Positions 12,501-24,100 of a stretch of 64,000 nt of DNA are shown piece after piece. Where the stretch lies: NCBI GenBank assembly GCA_027382625.1, contig JAJKFJ010021011.1:169527-233526 (forward strand), read 5' to 3'. A program made the position numbers and the translations under genes. Every line of letters starts with the position of its first letter. Position 1 is the first letter of the stretch. Source of the stretch: Tetmemena sp. SeJ-2015 (taxonomy: Eukaryota; Ciliophora; Spirotrichea; Sporadotrichida; Oxytrichidae). The notes below the pieces were generated by a model. It saw nothing but the letters and a program-made list of their open reading frames with translations, had not been told where the DNA came from and searched no databases.

Positions 12501-14325
12501 AAGAGTCTGAAGAGGAACAATAGTGCAAGCGTTAAATTCTTGGATGCACTATAGCAAACATCCTAGAGTGAAAAACGTAATGTAAAGTTTAACTTGCAAA
12601 AAGATGGACAGTACTAGCTCTACACCCATACTGGCTTTGACAATATGAAGTTTCAAAGATAAAATGGCTAACGATCATAAATTAATCTTCATAATTAGTA
12701 GCAACCTGAGAACAGTATTAGCGCGAATAACTTATCTGCAATAAATCAGAGCAAAGGTGACACATTGCACAATATATCGAGCAGCTAGGGCCATCAGGGA
12801 ACTTAGGATAGCCAAGGGCGCAACTCGATTTAGCCCAAGAAGCAATCAATGACGAGAACTTAGTCAAAACCAAGGATAGACACCATTCAAGCTTAGCAAG
12901 ATAATCAAAGGCTCAATCCTCATCAGTTTTAATAACCAAATTTCAATGTTACCTAGCAGAAATAGGAGGCAGTAACAATGAATGAGTATTTCAAAAAGGA
13001 AGATAGCGAGGAGAGAGGTAGAAAAATGAATAGAGAATAATCTCAAGGGAGTCTAAGTAGGTAAAAGTCTCAGGCAAAGCTCCAAACCTTCCATCAATTG
13101 ATTCCCTCGTAATAGTAGGCTCTTTAAATTGATAACAGCTAGACCACTCAGAATTAATTTGATACCTAAAATAGAAGTGTAGCCCCGCTCAAAAGAGAAC
13201 CTTCTTAGTCTGCAATCTTACAAATCTCTAATTAGATGGCCAAGAATTACAATCAATAAAAGAATCCGATGATAAGTCTAGCTAACTGCTACTCTATGGC
13301 GAGCTTAGGAAGCGTTGATCATAATCTTAACATTTAAAACATTAAGTAGCATATGAACAATAACAATAATAACTGCATATCTCCTGTGAGGAAAGCGCTC
13401 TAGTAAGAGTAGAATAGTTTGGAAGGAACTTAAATCAATAATTAATACAAGATAATTGGACAGGAGAATCTACAGTTGCTTAAAATAAGAAAATGCAAAG
13501 GACTGGGCCTATAAAGGCTATTAGAAAAGAAGCTGAGGATGGAACTGCAGTTGTTGATGGCAGCTTAGGAAGTAATATTTTCAAATAAGCATAATCACTC
13601 AACATTAGCAAAGGTATTGATTCCTCTAATAAACTGAATTAAGGAGGAGTAAGAATCTTAAATGCTAATCAATAGTTTGGCAAAGTCATTCCTTCCTAAA
13701 GTACACCTTCGAATTAAGATCTCACTCCTCATCATCACTAGGTGAGTGATAAAAACGATTCAAGATCACAATCATTGTTTATTGTTATTTGAATGACTTC
13801 ATAAGTTTTAAAATAGAATGGTAAAACTCAGTCTAGAATAAAAGTCAAAGAATGATAAGATAGTTGGCCTAGAGTGATAATGTCAAAGATTTACTTCGAA
13901 AGACCTCCCGAGAGCGAATGTAAGACATGGCCAGAATAGTTAAGGATGTAAAAGATCCCAATGCCAATCCTTCTCAAGCAAATTAATCCTCTTCAGGATA
14001 AATTAGCGGAGGAATTGTTTCAGCAATCACAAGAACAGCTTCCCTGAAGAATTTCAAGGACAGATAATTAGAGCTTAAGATTAATATTGATGCTTCATTT
14101 TAAATTTAGCAGCACTTTTAATGTCCTGATGCTAGGTTAACACCAATTATGAAAGATGAAGAGGAAGATGAAAATTTTATTGAGAAGGACAGCACTTTTA
14201 TGATACCTTTAAACCCTAGCACCTCTTAGCTTGAAAAAGTAGATGAGACTCTTGATGAAATAAAGGGGCTTCTTATAAGTCTTGAGACAGGGATCAAGAT
14301 TGAAGATCAATAAAATTTATCTTGA
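9557..14325 (+). CDS. Large Gln/Asn/Ser-rich protein of unknown function
   Basis: Not recognised. Starts at ATG 9557 (MSQKRQPLPSTQRQ) and ends in TGA at 14323. With TAA/TAG as Gln there are long open stretches at about 9838-10550, 10684-11409, 11410-11590, 11850-13500 and 13860-14325, joined by short AT-rich breaks that are introns or IESs (about 9765-9835, 10550-10683, 11590-11850, 13740-13860). Composition is dominated by Gln, Asn, Ser and Lys with polyQ-like clusters; the C-terminus becomes acidic (DEEEDENF) and may form a coiled coil. No enzyme motif is visible. Many glutamines are TAA/TAG, which alone shows the non-standard code. The whole gene lies between the central and C-terminal blocks of DPH2. 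Confidence 0.75.
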
Positions 14326-14477
14326 GCCGTCTCACGTATGAAATGAAGCAGATCAAATAAGTTTAAGATTATATTTTCATAATTAACGAGTTCACGGATA
14401 TATACAATGCTCAGACTTCTTAAGAGTTAAGAAATTTCTAATTAAAATAAGCATCAAAGTCGAGACCAAATAGGATC

Positions 14478-14925
14478 TCACTTTGTATAAAACTTTCTGC
14501 CATACCTCCTTCTATCTAGCATTTACTTGAATTTCTCTTTCTTAACTCTTTCAGCTTCTTCTTTCTCAGCCTAGCCTCTGAGTCTCTCCTTAGCTTTTCT
14601 CTCTTCTTAAGTTTCGAATTAATCTCTATCTGAGATGTAGTTGTCCTCCTAATTATCCTATGAATGCTAATCTGCATTATTGCTTGGCTCTTCTTATGAT
14701 CTTATTTTGCTATTTATGAGCTCACTTTGCTAAAGAATTTCTTCTGGGAGTTCAGCAATCTAGCAAGACATATTAGATCTAATCATAAATACTTACTTTG
14801 TAGAGTTCATCATAATATAATTATAGGTGTTCATCTGTAGCAGGGTATATCTTCTTCTTTTCCAGTTTATGCTTGCTTACTTATTCCAAGTAGTTTTCCC
14901 ATCTAAACGATGAATCAGATGCCAT
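14478..14925 (-). CDS. Small charged protein, unknown
   Basis: Minus strand, ATG at 14925-14923, TGA at 14480-14478. One 37-nt GT-AG intron at 14760-14796; the spliced product is about 136 residues. Starts MASDSSFRWENYLEQ, continues with a KLEKKK stretch and ends in a strongly charged helical region (EERKAKERLRGQAEKEEAERV). Probably a coiled coil. No family recognised. It also sits inside the DPH2 interval. Confidence 0.7.
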
Positions 14926-14939
14926 ATTAATTCAAGTAA

Positions 14940-15255
14940 AGCTTACTTTTCTAAAAATTAGGGAACTTTCTAATTGTCGAAGCGAGTGTATGCCATTCTA
15001 AAGCTTGAGCTTGCTATTTACTTGCCTTGCCCTTTTATGAAAAAGGGAGCCTCATTTTTATGGTACTTTTAGACTGATCGCAGGAGCTAAAAAAGCCTGA
15101 TCAAGTTGGGCTTAGAGAGTTAGGTTGTGAATTTATCCATTTAAATGAGAGTGCTATTATAATTATAGGTTGTGTTTATATTCTAAGGCTATATTAATTT
15201 ATATAAACCCCCTCTATCTGAAAATGCTACTGAGAACTATGAGAACGATAATGAA
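14940..15255. other. AT-rich spacer
   Basis: Intergenic sequence between the small minus-strand gene and the DPH2 C-terminal block; no coding frame supported. Confidence 0.5.
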
Positions 15256-15260
15256 AATGA

Positions 15261-15706
15261 ACTGTGGTCACCCCTCATGAATTGCTAATGGCCTTGGAGG
15301 AAGAAGCATTCCCTTGGGAATCTAGAATTTTGACAGACTTTAACCAGGTGCTTCCTAAAATTCAAGCTCTCAATGCAAAAGTAGACAGAGAAGAAGTTGT
15401 TGCGCAAGCCATAGTTCAATAGACTAGTGAAACTCAACTTGCTCTTGTGTAAGATTTTAATGTGAGATGATTAATGCATGAATTAGAAAGAAGGAGCATC
15501 AAGAATTGGTCCCTATTTTCTCAAGCTCTATTATTCAGAGGTTTGATGCCCTTCATTACAAAGGACTGGAGATAAGCAAGGAAAAGATTCCAGTGGAGGG
15601 AATCAAGAAAGGACTCGTGGGCATAGCGTCTTCTTATTAAAATGAACCCAAAGTACACGAATCAACACAATAGGAAGAAGAGAGCAAGAGTGCTGCTACT
15701 GATTGA
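15261..15706 (+). CDS. DPH2: DPH2 C-terminal block, 7.5 kb from the central block
   Basis: Begins with the 11-bp pointer ACTGTGGTCAC (15261-15271), shared with the end of the minus-strand central block (7790-7800). Joining at the repeat gives NITVVTPHELLMAL in one frame, the family's VVTP.EL..AL motif, followed by the expected W(E/G)..ILTDF segment. The end reads RFDALHYKGLEI...EGIKKGLVGIASSY, matching the GLE...EG.SGIA.GY C-terminus of DPH2, then a Q/E-rich tail and TGA at 15704. A frame break near 15460-15485 is either a further IES or an indel. Strand is opposite to the central block and the same as the N-terminal block. Confidence 0.88.
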
Positions 15707-15799
15707 GAGAAAATGAAATAGAAAGTTGAAGTGTTCTAAAATCGGAGAGAAAACGAGTGAGTGTGATTCGTTGAACATGAAATGATAATTAGGAGTATT

Positions 15800-16233
15800 A
15801 ATTTAATGATATTCATTGAAATGCTATTTCTCCGAGCTTGTTCTCGATCTTCTTAATTTACTAAGTCCACACTGCTTGCATATTGAGATATGCACTCTTC
15901 TGTTGACACCTTATCTCTTTTGTCATCTTGCAAACAGTTTTTGTATATCATCTATGAGAAATTAAAATGGCTAAATAGGTATACCTGCATCATTTACGAT
16001 TACTGGGAATAGGCAAATCTCTCAAAGTCTTATCTAGGTTTCTTACAACTATTGACGCACTTATCTTGAGTGGTTACATCTACGCTGCAAGTATTAAACA
16101 TAACAGAAAATATTTCATCAAAATAGCAAGCTTAGACGCAAGTTTCCTCGTTCTTATCTAGAATGTCAAAATACTTGTTCACTGCAACATTTTGAAGAAA
16201 GTGCTTTTGAGTTTCTAAAATGAATTCGTGCAT
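15800..16233 (-). CDS. Small TIM (Tim8/9/10/13)-like intermembrane-space chaperone, probable
   Basis: Minus strand from ATG at 16233. About 30 residues in, it shows CVQAC and later CVNSC, a twin CX3C pattern typical of small Tim chaperones that escort inner-membrane proteins in mitochondria. The gap between the two motifs is 22 residues, longer than usual (about 11-16), and could hide an in-frame IES. A likely 33-nt GT-AG intron follows (GTATAC...CATAG). No clear TGA ends the frame before it reaches the DPH2 tail, so the end given is approximate. It could instead be another Cys-rich mitochondrial protein. Confidence 0.45.
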
Positions 16234-16421
16234 CTTCTCCTTCTATTAAGTTGAGAAATACCTGTTTTAATGCTTTAAGTTAATGGATTATATTAATTTT
16301 AGAATGTTCATTAAGTCTTATTTATCAGAAACTAAATCACCTAAGCTGAACTTTAAAAATTTCCCGAATTAAAAAGTTAAATAGTTTTATTGAGTTGGCT
16401 AAAGAATTTTGTATAGTGCTT

Positions 16422-18140
16422 TCACTTAAAAACATCCTGCTCTAGCTCGCTCATGAAAACATGCTTCTTTAGGAGTTTGAGAGTGTCAAGTGAACAGAGT
16501 CCACTCTCCTCAAATTTATAGCCAATTTGATAAAGCATTTCCATATTCTTTTTCAAATCTTCCATTCTAGAAAGCACTGTCGTCTCTAGCAATTTATGGA
16601 ACTCTCTGGTTCCAGTTCTAGTTGTGCAAAAAACTTTCACCATGAGTGCAATCTCATCCGGTTTTACCTCTTCTGTCATGCGAAGAGTCTTAATTACCTC
16701 CTCTTCAATTGACTTGTTAAAAACTTTGTTTACTATTCCCTTTTAAATTAAGGTACATTTAAATATTTTTGATACTCCCTACTTATGATATCCATGCAAG
16801 ATGTAACAAAGCTCTCTGCATGAGAAAGAACTCATCATCTATTGAATTCTAGGCAGTAGAATTAAGTGGAGATTCTTAGAGCCTCTTTAGGAGAATATGA
16901 AAGCCTTGCATACTTCTTTCACATTCTCTGCCTAGAAAGAATCCATGTTCCCTAGAATTCCCTTTTCCAGAAAAGTGAATAGTCCTGAAGAACCAAAGCC
17001 TGAAATCGCGAATCCTGCTGCGCAAGTTGTCATCTCATCAATAGTCATCTAGTTGTATCTCTTCAAGAATAATTGCTCAAGTTGGATGAAGAGCTTAGGG
17101 AACTTCTAGGAAATCTCAGAGAAAGTCTGCAGCACTCTCAGCAAATCATAAGTGGTGCATTTCTCGTCAATTTTCTCATTCAAGAATTCCCCAAATTAGG
17201 AAAAGAAGGCTATAGTGCCAGCATGAACAGTGTAGAAATTGTAACCTAAAGAGATTAAGTCATGAGTTGAAAGCTTATCAAATTTCTAGGAGAGGAACAG
17301 GAACTCAAAGAAGTCGTAGAAATCTCTAGAGCCTTCATTCTAGCTGGAAAAATGACTCATTATTTCAACCATGGACTTTGGAGAGAAGAGGTTCTCTTTT
17401 TTCATGAGGAAGAGCTCTAAGTTAATCCAGAGCAGCTTATCATCGATACAAAATATATCAAGGAACTTTGCAACCTTCACATAGGTGCGTTCATCTTAGA
17501 AAGTTACCAAGTTTTAAGATTATTTAAAGGAAGTCTTGCTTATAAAACTTATTTATAGGTATAAGTTTGACCCTAGCTCTCTGAGGAAGTTTCCGAAAGT
17601 CTCTGAGGTCAAATCTTTCTCTTCAAATTGAGCAGCATCTCTCAGGAAAATGTCCAAAGCGATTGAAATGTATTTTTCAGTAAAGCCCTCAACAAACATA
17701 TTCTCCATAAAAAAGTAGATCTCGTCCACAGAAGAGAACTCTTAAATGTCTTTTGCGTGCTAGCTTCAATCTAAAAGAGGAAATTATGTATGTATTCTCA
17801 TTTAGCTTTGAAGTGCAATTTTTGAGAAATCCTTGAATCTCAAGGTATTCTTGATGTCGTTGTTCTTGAGAATATCGTCGAGCTACCTTTGTTCCCAGCG
17901 ATTTTTGATGTTCCAATTAAGCTTGGACTCTGACCTCTCTTTGATCTCTTTCTCATACTCCATTCTGTAAGAGTCATTTCTATCTCTTCCAAACTTAGCC
18001 TGATCCTTTTTATACTTCTCAGCCTGTCCAAACAATCCCCCTAAGAAATTTCTTCTATGCAAGTTAAGTAGCATCACACTCTTTGCCTCTGAATTAAAAG
18101 ACTAAGAAAGTGTATACCTCAGTAAGCTAGCTGCTTTCAT
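16422..18140 (-). CDS. Long alpha-helical protein, probably mitochondrial (FASTK/RAP-like fold suspected)
   Basis: Minus strand, ATG at 18140, TGA at 16422-16424. Nearly continuous ciliate-code frame of about 550 residues. The N-terminus (MKAASLLRYTLSQSFN) is basic, hydroxylated and amphipathic, like a mitochondrial presequence. The body consists of repeated helical units (for example DLLRVLQTFSEISQKFPKLF and DEMTTCAAGFAISGFGS) that resemble the helical repeats of FASTK/RAP organelle RNA-binding proteins. I do not see a clear RAP domain. An intron is likely at about 17775-17815. The family call is inference. Confidence 0.65.
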
Positions 18141-18189
18141 TTTGATTCTATGGCTATAATATAAATTTACAAACTTCTCCAACTCATTT

Positions 18190-18560
18190 GACTAGTATTA
18201 ATGGAGTGCTGATAGATTCAAATTCTGATAGTGTTGCTATCGGTATGTCAAGCCTTTTTTATGGGTGCTTTTGGATTGAGTTCTCTGATGTTCTTTATCC
18301 CAACAGTCCTCATGATAGATGTAGACGCAACAAAGGCAAAGTTTATCGCCTTGCACTTGGGACTCTTTGCTTCAACTGCTGCCACTTTCACAGCAGCATT
18401 AGAGGGGCTTTACTATCTTGACTATGTAGTGCTATTTGTGTGCATGAACGTGATGGGAGCAGGACTGGGACTCTATATTTAAAGCAGACTAATTCATGGC
18501 ATGTAAAGACTCTCATATCCAGCTCTGAAAAACATAAAATTGTATTTAAAAATTATTATA
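18190..18560 (+). CDS. TauE/SafE-like permease, C-terminal half (inverted block)
   Basis: Plus-strand block encoding FMGAFGLSSLMFFIPTVLMI, then an A.K..FIALHLGLFASTAATF segment, GLYYLDYVVLF and NVMGAGLGLYI. This is the second repeat of the TauE/SafE (anion exporter) fold. A run of six T at 18251-18256 breaks the frame; five would keep it, so an indel error is likely. The first half of the same protein is on the opposite strand (20700 to 18590), so this block must be inverted to complete the gene. A possible splice acceptor precedes GTTGCT near 18230. Confidence 0.75.
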
Positions 18561-18589
18561 ATTGAAATTACCTCTGATTTTCACCTTTT

Positions 18590-20700
18590 GCATGCTTTAT
18601 TGCATAATCACAATCCCTATATTCTAAATACAAGCCATACTAGAAGATGACTATAGCTGGAAGGACCATAAAGTAGATAGAATTAGATGTGTGTGAAAGA
18701 ATACCTCGCTCATAAATTATCTTGTAAATGTAAAATAGCTAGCTAAGATAACCTTTATTTATTCAACAAAAATGCTCTTAAATTCGGAATAATTTATCTT
18801 ATACATACAGTGATAAATATAGAATTTGAATCCTTTTCTAGTTGGCAGCCACACTTATAACCACGTGCTGATAAGGATTCTGGATTTTCTCTGGTGTATA
18901 CCTCACAAGCATGATTTAGACTAGTGTGATAACTATAGCTGAGGCAATCATTATGATTAAAACTGCTGAGTTGACCATCTAAATGCATTTATTGCCCTCA
19001 CTTTATAGCAATCCAGTATCAATTATTTCGTCTGTGATTACAACTTGTCCTTAATCTTCTGTATTTTAAGTTGAGTCTTTATTGCTGTTAGTTACGCTGA
19101 AGCCGATAGTCATATTGTATTTTCTAAAGCTGCTCAGACAAAAGATGATGAGCAGCTGCAACCAACAGAAGACATACTTCAGCCTTTCTATTAGGAGTTT
19201 ATTTTCTCTGAAGGATAAGCGCCTTGGCTTCTCTTCAATTACTATAGGCAGCATGTTGTTATTTTCTAGGATGTCTACGCTATCTCCCATGTTAACACTT
19301 GAAGTATAAATATATATTACAAAGCATCAATCATAATGGAAGAGTGAGACTTCTATCTGTTAGGTGAGATAGAAGGCTGATTTAAGTAATGTGAATGAGG
19401 TTCAACAGGCATGTGCTGCTCTTGTTTGACTGTGGATCTGAGTGGCTGTCTCTGAGTAAAGAACATCGAATTCTCATCAAAGTTTATTGACTGCTTTGCT
19501 AACTCCACCTCATAGTAAAAAAAATCCAGTTGAAATAGAGTTTATTATATATTTTTACGATCAAAGGTTACCTGAATCTTTGATTTTCTTGCTTGAAAAG
19601 GTTAAGAGCTCTCTTCAGTGTCTTCCCAAAAAGCAAAGCTAAACTCAATCAAGAAAGCCATTTAATATAGAAAGACATAAAAAATAGTTTAGTATAAGAG
19701 TGAATCCAAGAGAGATTAATACTTCAGGCATCACTAAATTCAACTGCACTCCAAGATAAGCGGCAGTTGAAACTAAAGGACTGCAGATCGAAATGATGTT
19801 GAAATAGCCTTTGTACTTCTCATTAAAATAGGCAAACCTAAATAACATTAATTTAAATAAAGCTCATCTTAAATGTTCTTCTGCAAATTTTGAAGTGCTT
19901 GATTCCCCGCAAGCGATTAATTAAGTGTATTTATACCATTTACTCTTTCACTCAAGTGAACTCCATTCATTAAATTTTAAGTAACTCTGCTGTGATTAAG
20001 ATTATTGCTGGGACCTGTCCTTTATCTCTAAGTGAGGTTTACTTGGGTAGCAGAGCTTGCGATATAAAACTCACTCAGCCATTCAAATTTCCAACAAAGC
20101 AGCATTCTTACAATTGTTCCCACCATTAGTGAAAGATTAGAAAGAGCAATCGCCTGTCTTAGATCAAACATAAAGAAGGCCAAAGAAACTGAGATCATCA
20201 TTCATTACAAAAAAATTGCAAAGGATTATATTATTTGGTATAATCATTCCTCCAGATGCTAAACCTCCCGAGTTGGCAAGGATCGCTAATAATAGGCACA
20301 CAAAAGTCCCTATGAATTCTAGTTGGCTCTATATTGGAAACAGATCCTTGTGAGTGCATTAACCATGTTAACTCTTGATTTGTTGAATGTCTTCTCTATA
20401 CCCTTATATATTTGTCTTCTTGATTCATCTTCCAATTCATTATCTTTGCGTAATTTTGAAATTAGCTTTATTTCATACTCTCTACCATTCTTGTTTAAGT
20501 TTATTGAATCTTGATTAACTGCGACAATTTTGATAGCGAGGGAAGCTAATCTTGTGAAGATGTGGAATCGCTTTCACTTAGTCCAGTTTCAAAAGAGCAG
20601 TACTCCCATCCATCAACACTATTGCAGTCCTAGTTACTTTGGCATCTGCTCCCGTAGCAATTCACTTTAATTTGCAGTCCAAGCAGTAAGAGGACTATAA
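18590..20700 (-). CDS. TauE/SafE-like permease, N-terminal and middle part
   Basis: Minus strand. Begins with a signal peptide (FKIIVLLLLGLQIKVNC near 20690) and a Cys-rich lumenal stretch, then LAILANSGGLASGGMIIP, AIALSNLSLMVG, FNIISICSPLVSTAAY...NLVMPEVLISLG (first TauE repeat), a cytosolic segment, the RLKYVFCWLQLLIIFCLS helix, a Q/T/N-rich loop, and IIMIASAIVITL and YFMVLPAIVIFQYGLYLEY helices. It stops at 18590 near ENQR; the second TauE repeat follows only on the plus strand at 18190. Several introns/IESs interrupt it (about 20210-20230, 19530-19600, a possible 23-nt intron near 19310). The substrate is not evident. Confidence 0.7.
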
Positions 20701-20759
20701 TCTTGAAGAGAGGATATCCCTTTTAAGCTTTTGGGTTTCCATGATTCAGGTGTATAATT

Positions 20760-21180
20760 TAATCCATTTTGATCAGGGATGGTAAAAACAAAGTCAAACA
20801 ATAATACTCTTCTTATAATAAAGTCTTATTAATTTATACAAAATCTTATAAACCTCAATTATACTATGCTTTGAATGAAATCAAAGCTCCATATTGATGA
20901 AATGAAACAGCACGTTATTATAATGTCATTCTTTTATAAGTGATCCAATATGTATAATTTATTTTACTTTTGTCAAGGAAAGAGAAAACTTAATTTAAAA
21001 TTAATTATCTCTACCAAACATAAATATTTTTCAGTTCAAAAGGTTTAAAATAAAAATAACGTTAAATCATTCAGTCTTTAATTTTTAACTGTATAAGTAT
21101 TGATATTTTTTAAACAAAGACACAATTCTTATTTTTATAAATAAACCTCTAACCTTTTGTTCGTTGAATAATAATTGTTG
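20760..21180. other. AT-rich spacer
   Basis: Very AT-rich, no supported reading frame; separates the permease from the LMBR1 gene. Confidence 0.6.
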
Positions 21181-24100
21181 ATGAGCTATGAAATTCTGAA
21201 AAGGGAATTTTAATAGAGTAGTTTAGATTATATTAAAGGAATGGCAGATTAATCCCTCTGTGAGAAAATCAAATCCAGGAAAGGCGTCACCGTCTTGGCC
21301 TGGTCTCTTGGACTAATTATTATATCTGGTCTTATTGTGGTTGCTGCTTTAGCAGACAGATCTTGGATGCTTGCAGTCTTCATCCTCATGTCTGTCGTAT
21401 GTAAGTAAACAATATTCAAGAGAGAATTAAACTATTACAAAGCGAAATGAATCGACAAAATAGCCTTGGATTTATGTTAACTGTGAAAGATATGGATCTT
21501 TCACTTAGAATATTTAAAATTCCTGATCAGTTCTTATAACCTTCGTTTTAGTAAGTGTGTGCGTGGTGATCACGATCTTCGCTCGCTACGTTGATTCAGA
21601 GAAGTTCCCTCCAAGCGCTTATTTCAACATAGGCTTCACCTACTTCTACTCACTGATGTCGATCGGTATCCTCTCTGTCGACTTGGCCTTCAGTCTCTAT
21701 AATAGGGCTGAGGCGGACTAGGAGGCGCTAGAAAGATAGGAGAGCTATCATCTCGTGATGAGAGTGCTTTGGAATGTTATCTATTGGGGCTCGCTTGTTC
21801 ATGGCACGATGCTGAACAAGTTCTTCTCAAAATATTGGACGAGTGGCCATTTAAAACCAAGATTGAATTTTTATTCAACTATTTTACTGTCGGAAAGCGA
21901 ATTGTACATGCCATAAAGGTAAGAGAGTTATAGAATAAGATAGATAGATACCTAGATTGCCGTTTAATTTTAGCTTCATAACTTGATTACTTTAGAACTT
22001 GTTGAAGCTAATGATCGCAGGAGTGGTGGCTTTGGTGATATTCGGATCCATAGCCTACTTTGCAATAGGCTAAGATGGAATCCTAGGTGTAAAAACTGCA
22101 GTCTTGATGCTTGCTAATGTCTACAGTATGCTATTCTTGGTCGTCTTACTAGCTTATGGGAAATTATTATACGATTTTATTAAATGGGCTGTTCAACTTG
22201 CCCTTATATTTGTGGAAGTGTGGCGATAATTAGCATGTCCTCTACAAATAGCTAGAGCAGGCAGACATAATTCGCAAGTAATACAGAGCCGCTCTCGTAG
22301 ATTTCCACACCAAGGTTTCTCAGTGCAGAAACCTCGCATCTAACCACAAAACTGAGAAGAATCAATAGGTGATGGAGCTACTTGAAGCTGACTTGCCTAA
22401 AAAGGATTTGGAGGGACAGTCCATTGGACACTCTTAGTACTTTTAGTTGGAAATTAAGAAGGGCCAGGAAATTACGCCAGACTTCATAGCTAACCAAAGG
22501 TATCAACTCAAACTCGCTTACTTCATGTATAAGAGAAAGAAGGCAAAGTGGCTTACCTGCTACAACATAGTTGATAGTGTTATTGAAAAGCCAATCTAAT
22601 ATACGGACGACGATGTCAAGCTGAGGCCAGGATTTAAGTTTGAAGATGCCAGCTTGGAAGATCTAAAGCTTAAAGCTGCAGCTAACTCCAAGAAGAAACT
22701 GATCGGCTATAGAGTACTTGCTCTCTTTGCTCTTCTCTTCTGCCTTATGGTTCTAATTACAGAGGCCACAGTCATTGCTAACCCTGAGAAAACTCTTGTG
22801 TATCTGGTAAGCTTATGTGATCATCCTTAACAATTTGAAAGATCGTAAAAACAGTCCTTAGAATACCTTTGTGGCAGTGTTGTTTACAATATTCTTCTTA
22901 GCAGGAGTGGTTCTGGTTTGTTTCTTCACTATCTTCAATCTCAATTTTCTACTAATGCAGCTATTTCCCAAGTCAACAGCTGTTCACTTTTTCCTCGTGA
23001 CGGGCAGTCTGAAAGATATTGTAAGTTATGCCCTTTATTTTGGGACACTTAATACGTTTATGCTTTGACTGTTTCCGCTTCAACTATATTTGATGGGGAG
23101 ATTGCCCCTGGCAAGACTGCAGACGATTTTTCAACATCCTACGTTGACTTTTATTCAGGGATGATAAATGTTCCCTTCTTCGGGAAGTATTTCAACACTA
23201 TCATGCCTCTCTTTATACTGATATTTGGGCTACTTTTCGCAGCACTCTCAGCTCTAAATCTCAAAAACAAGGCAGTTGGAGCTTTTAACGCACCAAAAAC
23301 CCTAATTGAGAAAAAAAGCCCGGTATAAAAAGAAAAGGGTAAACCAAAGGGACCAAAGAAAGATGGAGATTCTGCCAAGCCTGACAAAAAGAATTACCCC
23401 CAACCCCCAAAATTTTTCCCCCTAAAGGAAAAGATCTTTAAAAGGGAAAAAAAAGGGCTTACTTGCGAACTTGACTTGTTAAAAAGGGAGGAAAAACAAA
23501 TTGCTCAAGTACAATTAGAACCCCAGCACTGGCAGATGAAGAGAGTAAGACAAATGCTAAGCCGAAAGATAATAAGACTAGCAAGTAAAAGGAAGTGGAT
23601 AAAAAGTTAGCCTCTTCTACTGTCAAAGCAAAGAAACAGAGCAAGAATCTCAAAGGCAGCATAGTAGCGAAGAATAAACAGTCCTCCATAGAGTCTGAGT
23701 ATGGAGGCCAGTCCTCCATAAACAAAAAGACTCAGATGAAGAAGAGGAAGACGTTCTTGATAACAAAGAGACAGTGGGGATGAGCTTGATAACCCTTTTG
23801 GAAAGAAAGTTGTGGCTTAGAAAGGCAATAAGGATGAAAAGAAGAAAGGCGGTCTTTTTGGAAAGTATGACTGGGGTAAGAAAGCCCTGAAGGAAGAGGA
23901 CAAGAAACTTGACATTTTTAAGAAAGCCTAACTAAGAGATGACTTGACAGGACAGAAGAGGAAAGTAGTTTGACCGAGTAGCTGATTCCGCTGGGAAGAA
24001 AAGAAGAATTAAAAATTTAAAATAAGAAAACCTCTGAGGTTCAAATGGTGGAGACCCAGATGACTTGAATAGAATAAAGTCTTTCAATGTCGAAGGCATT

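Noticed and set aside
21935..21955. GATA tandem repeat
   Set aside because: Only about four units inside an intron of the LMBR1 gene; too short to be notable.
24000..24100. tRNA-like GGTTCAAAT words (also near 7120 and 31980)
   Set aside because: No matching acceptor stem, D-arm or anticodon arm around any of them.
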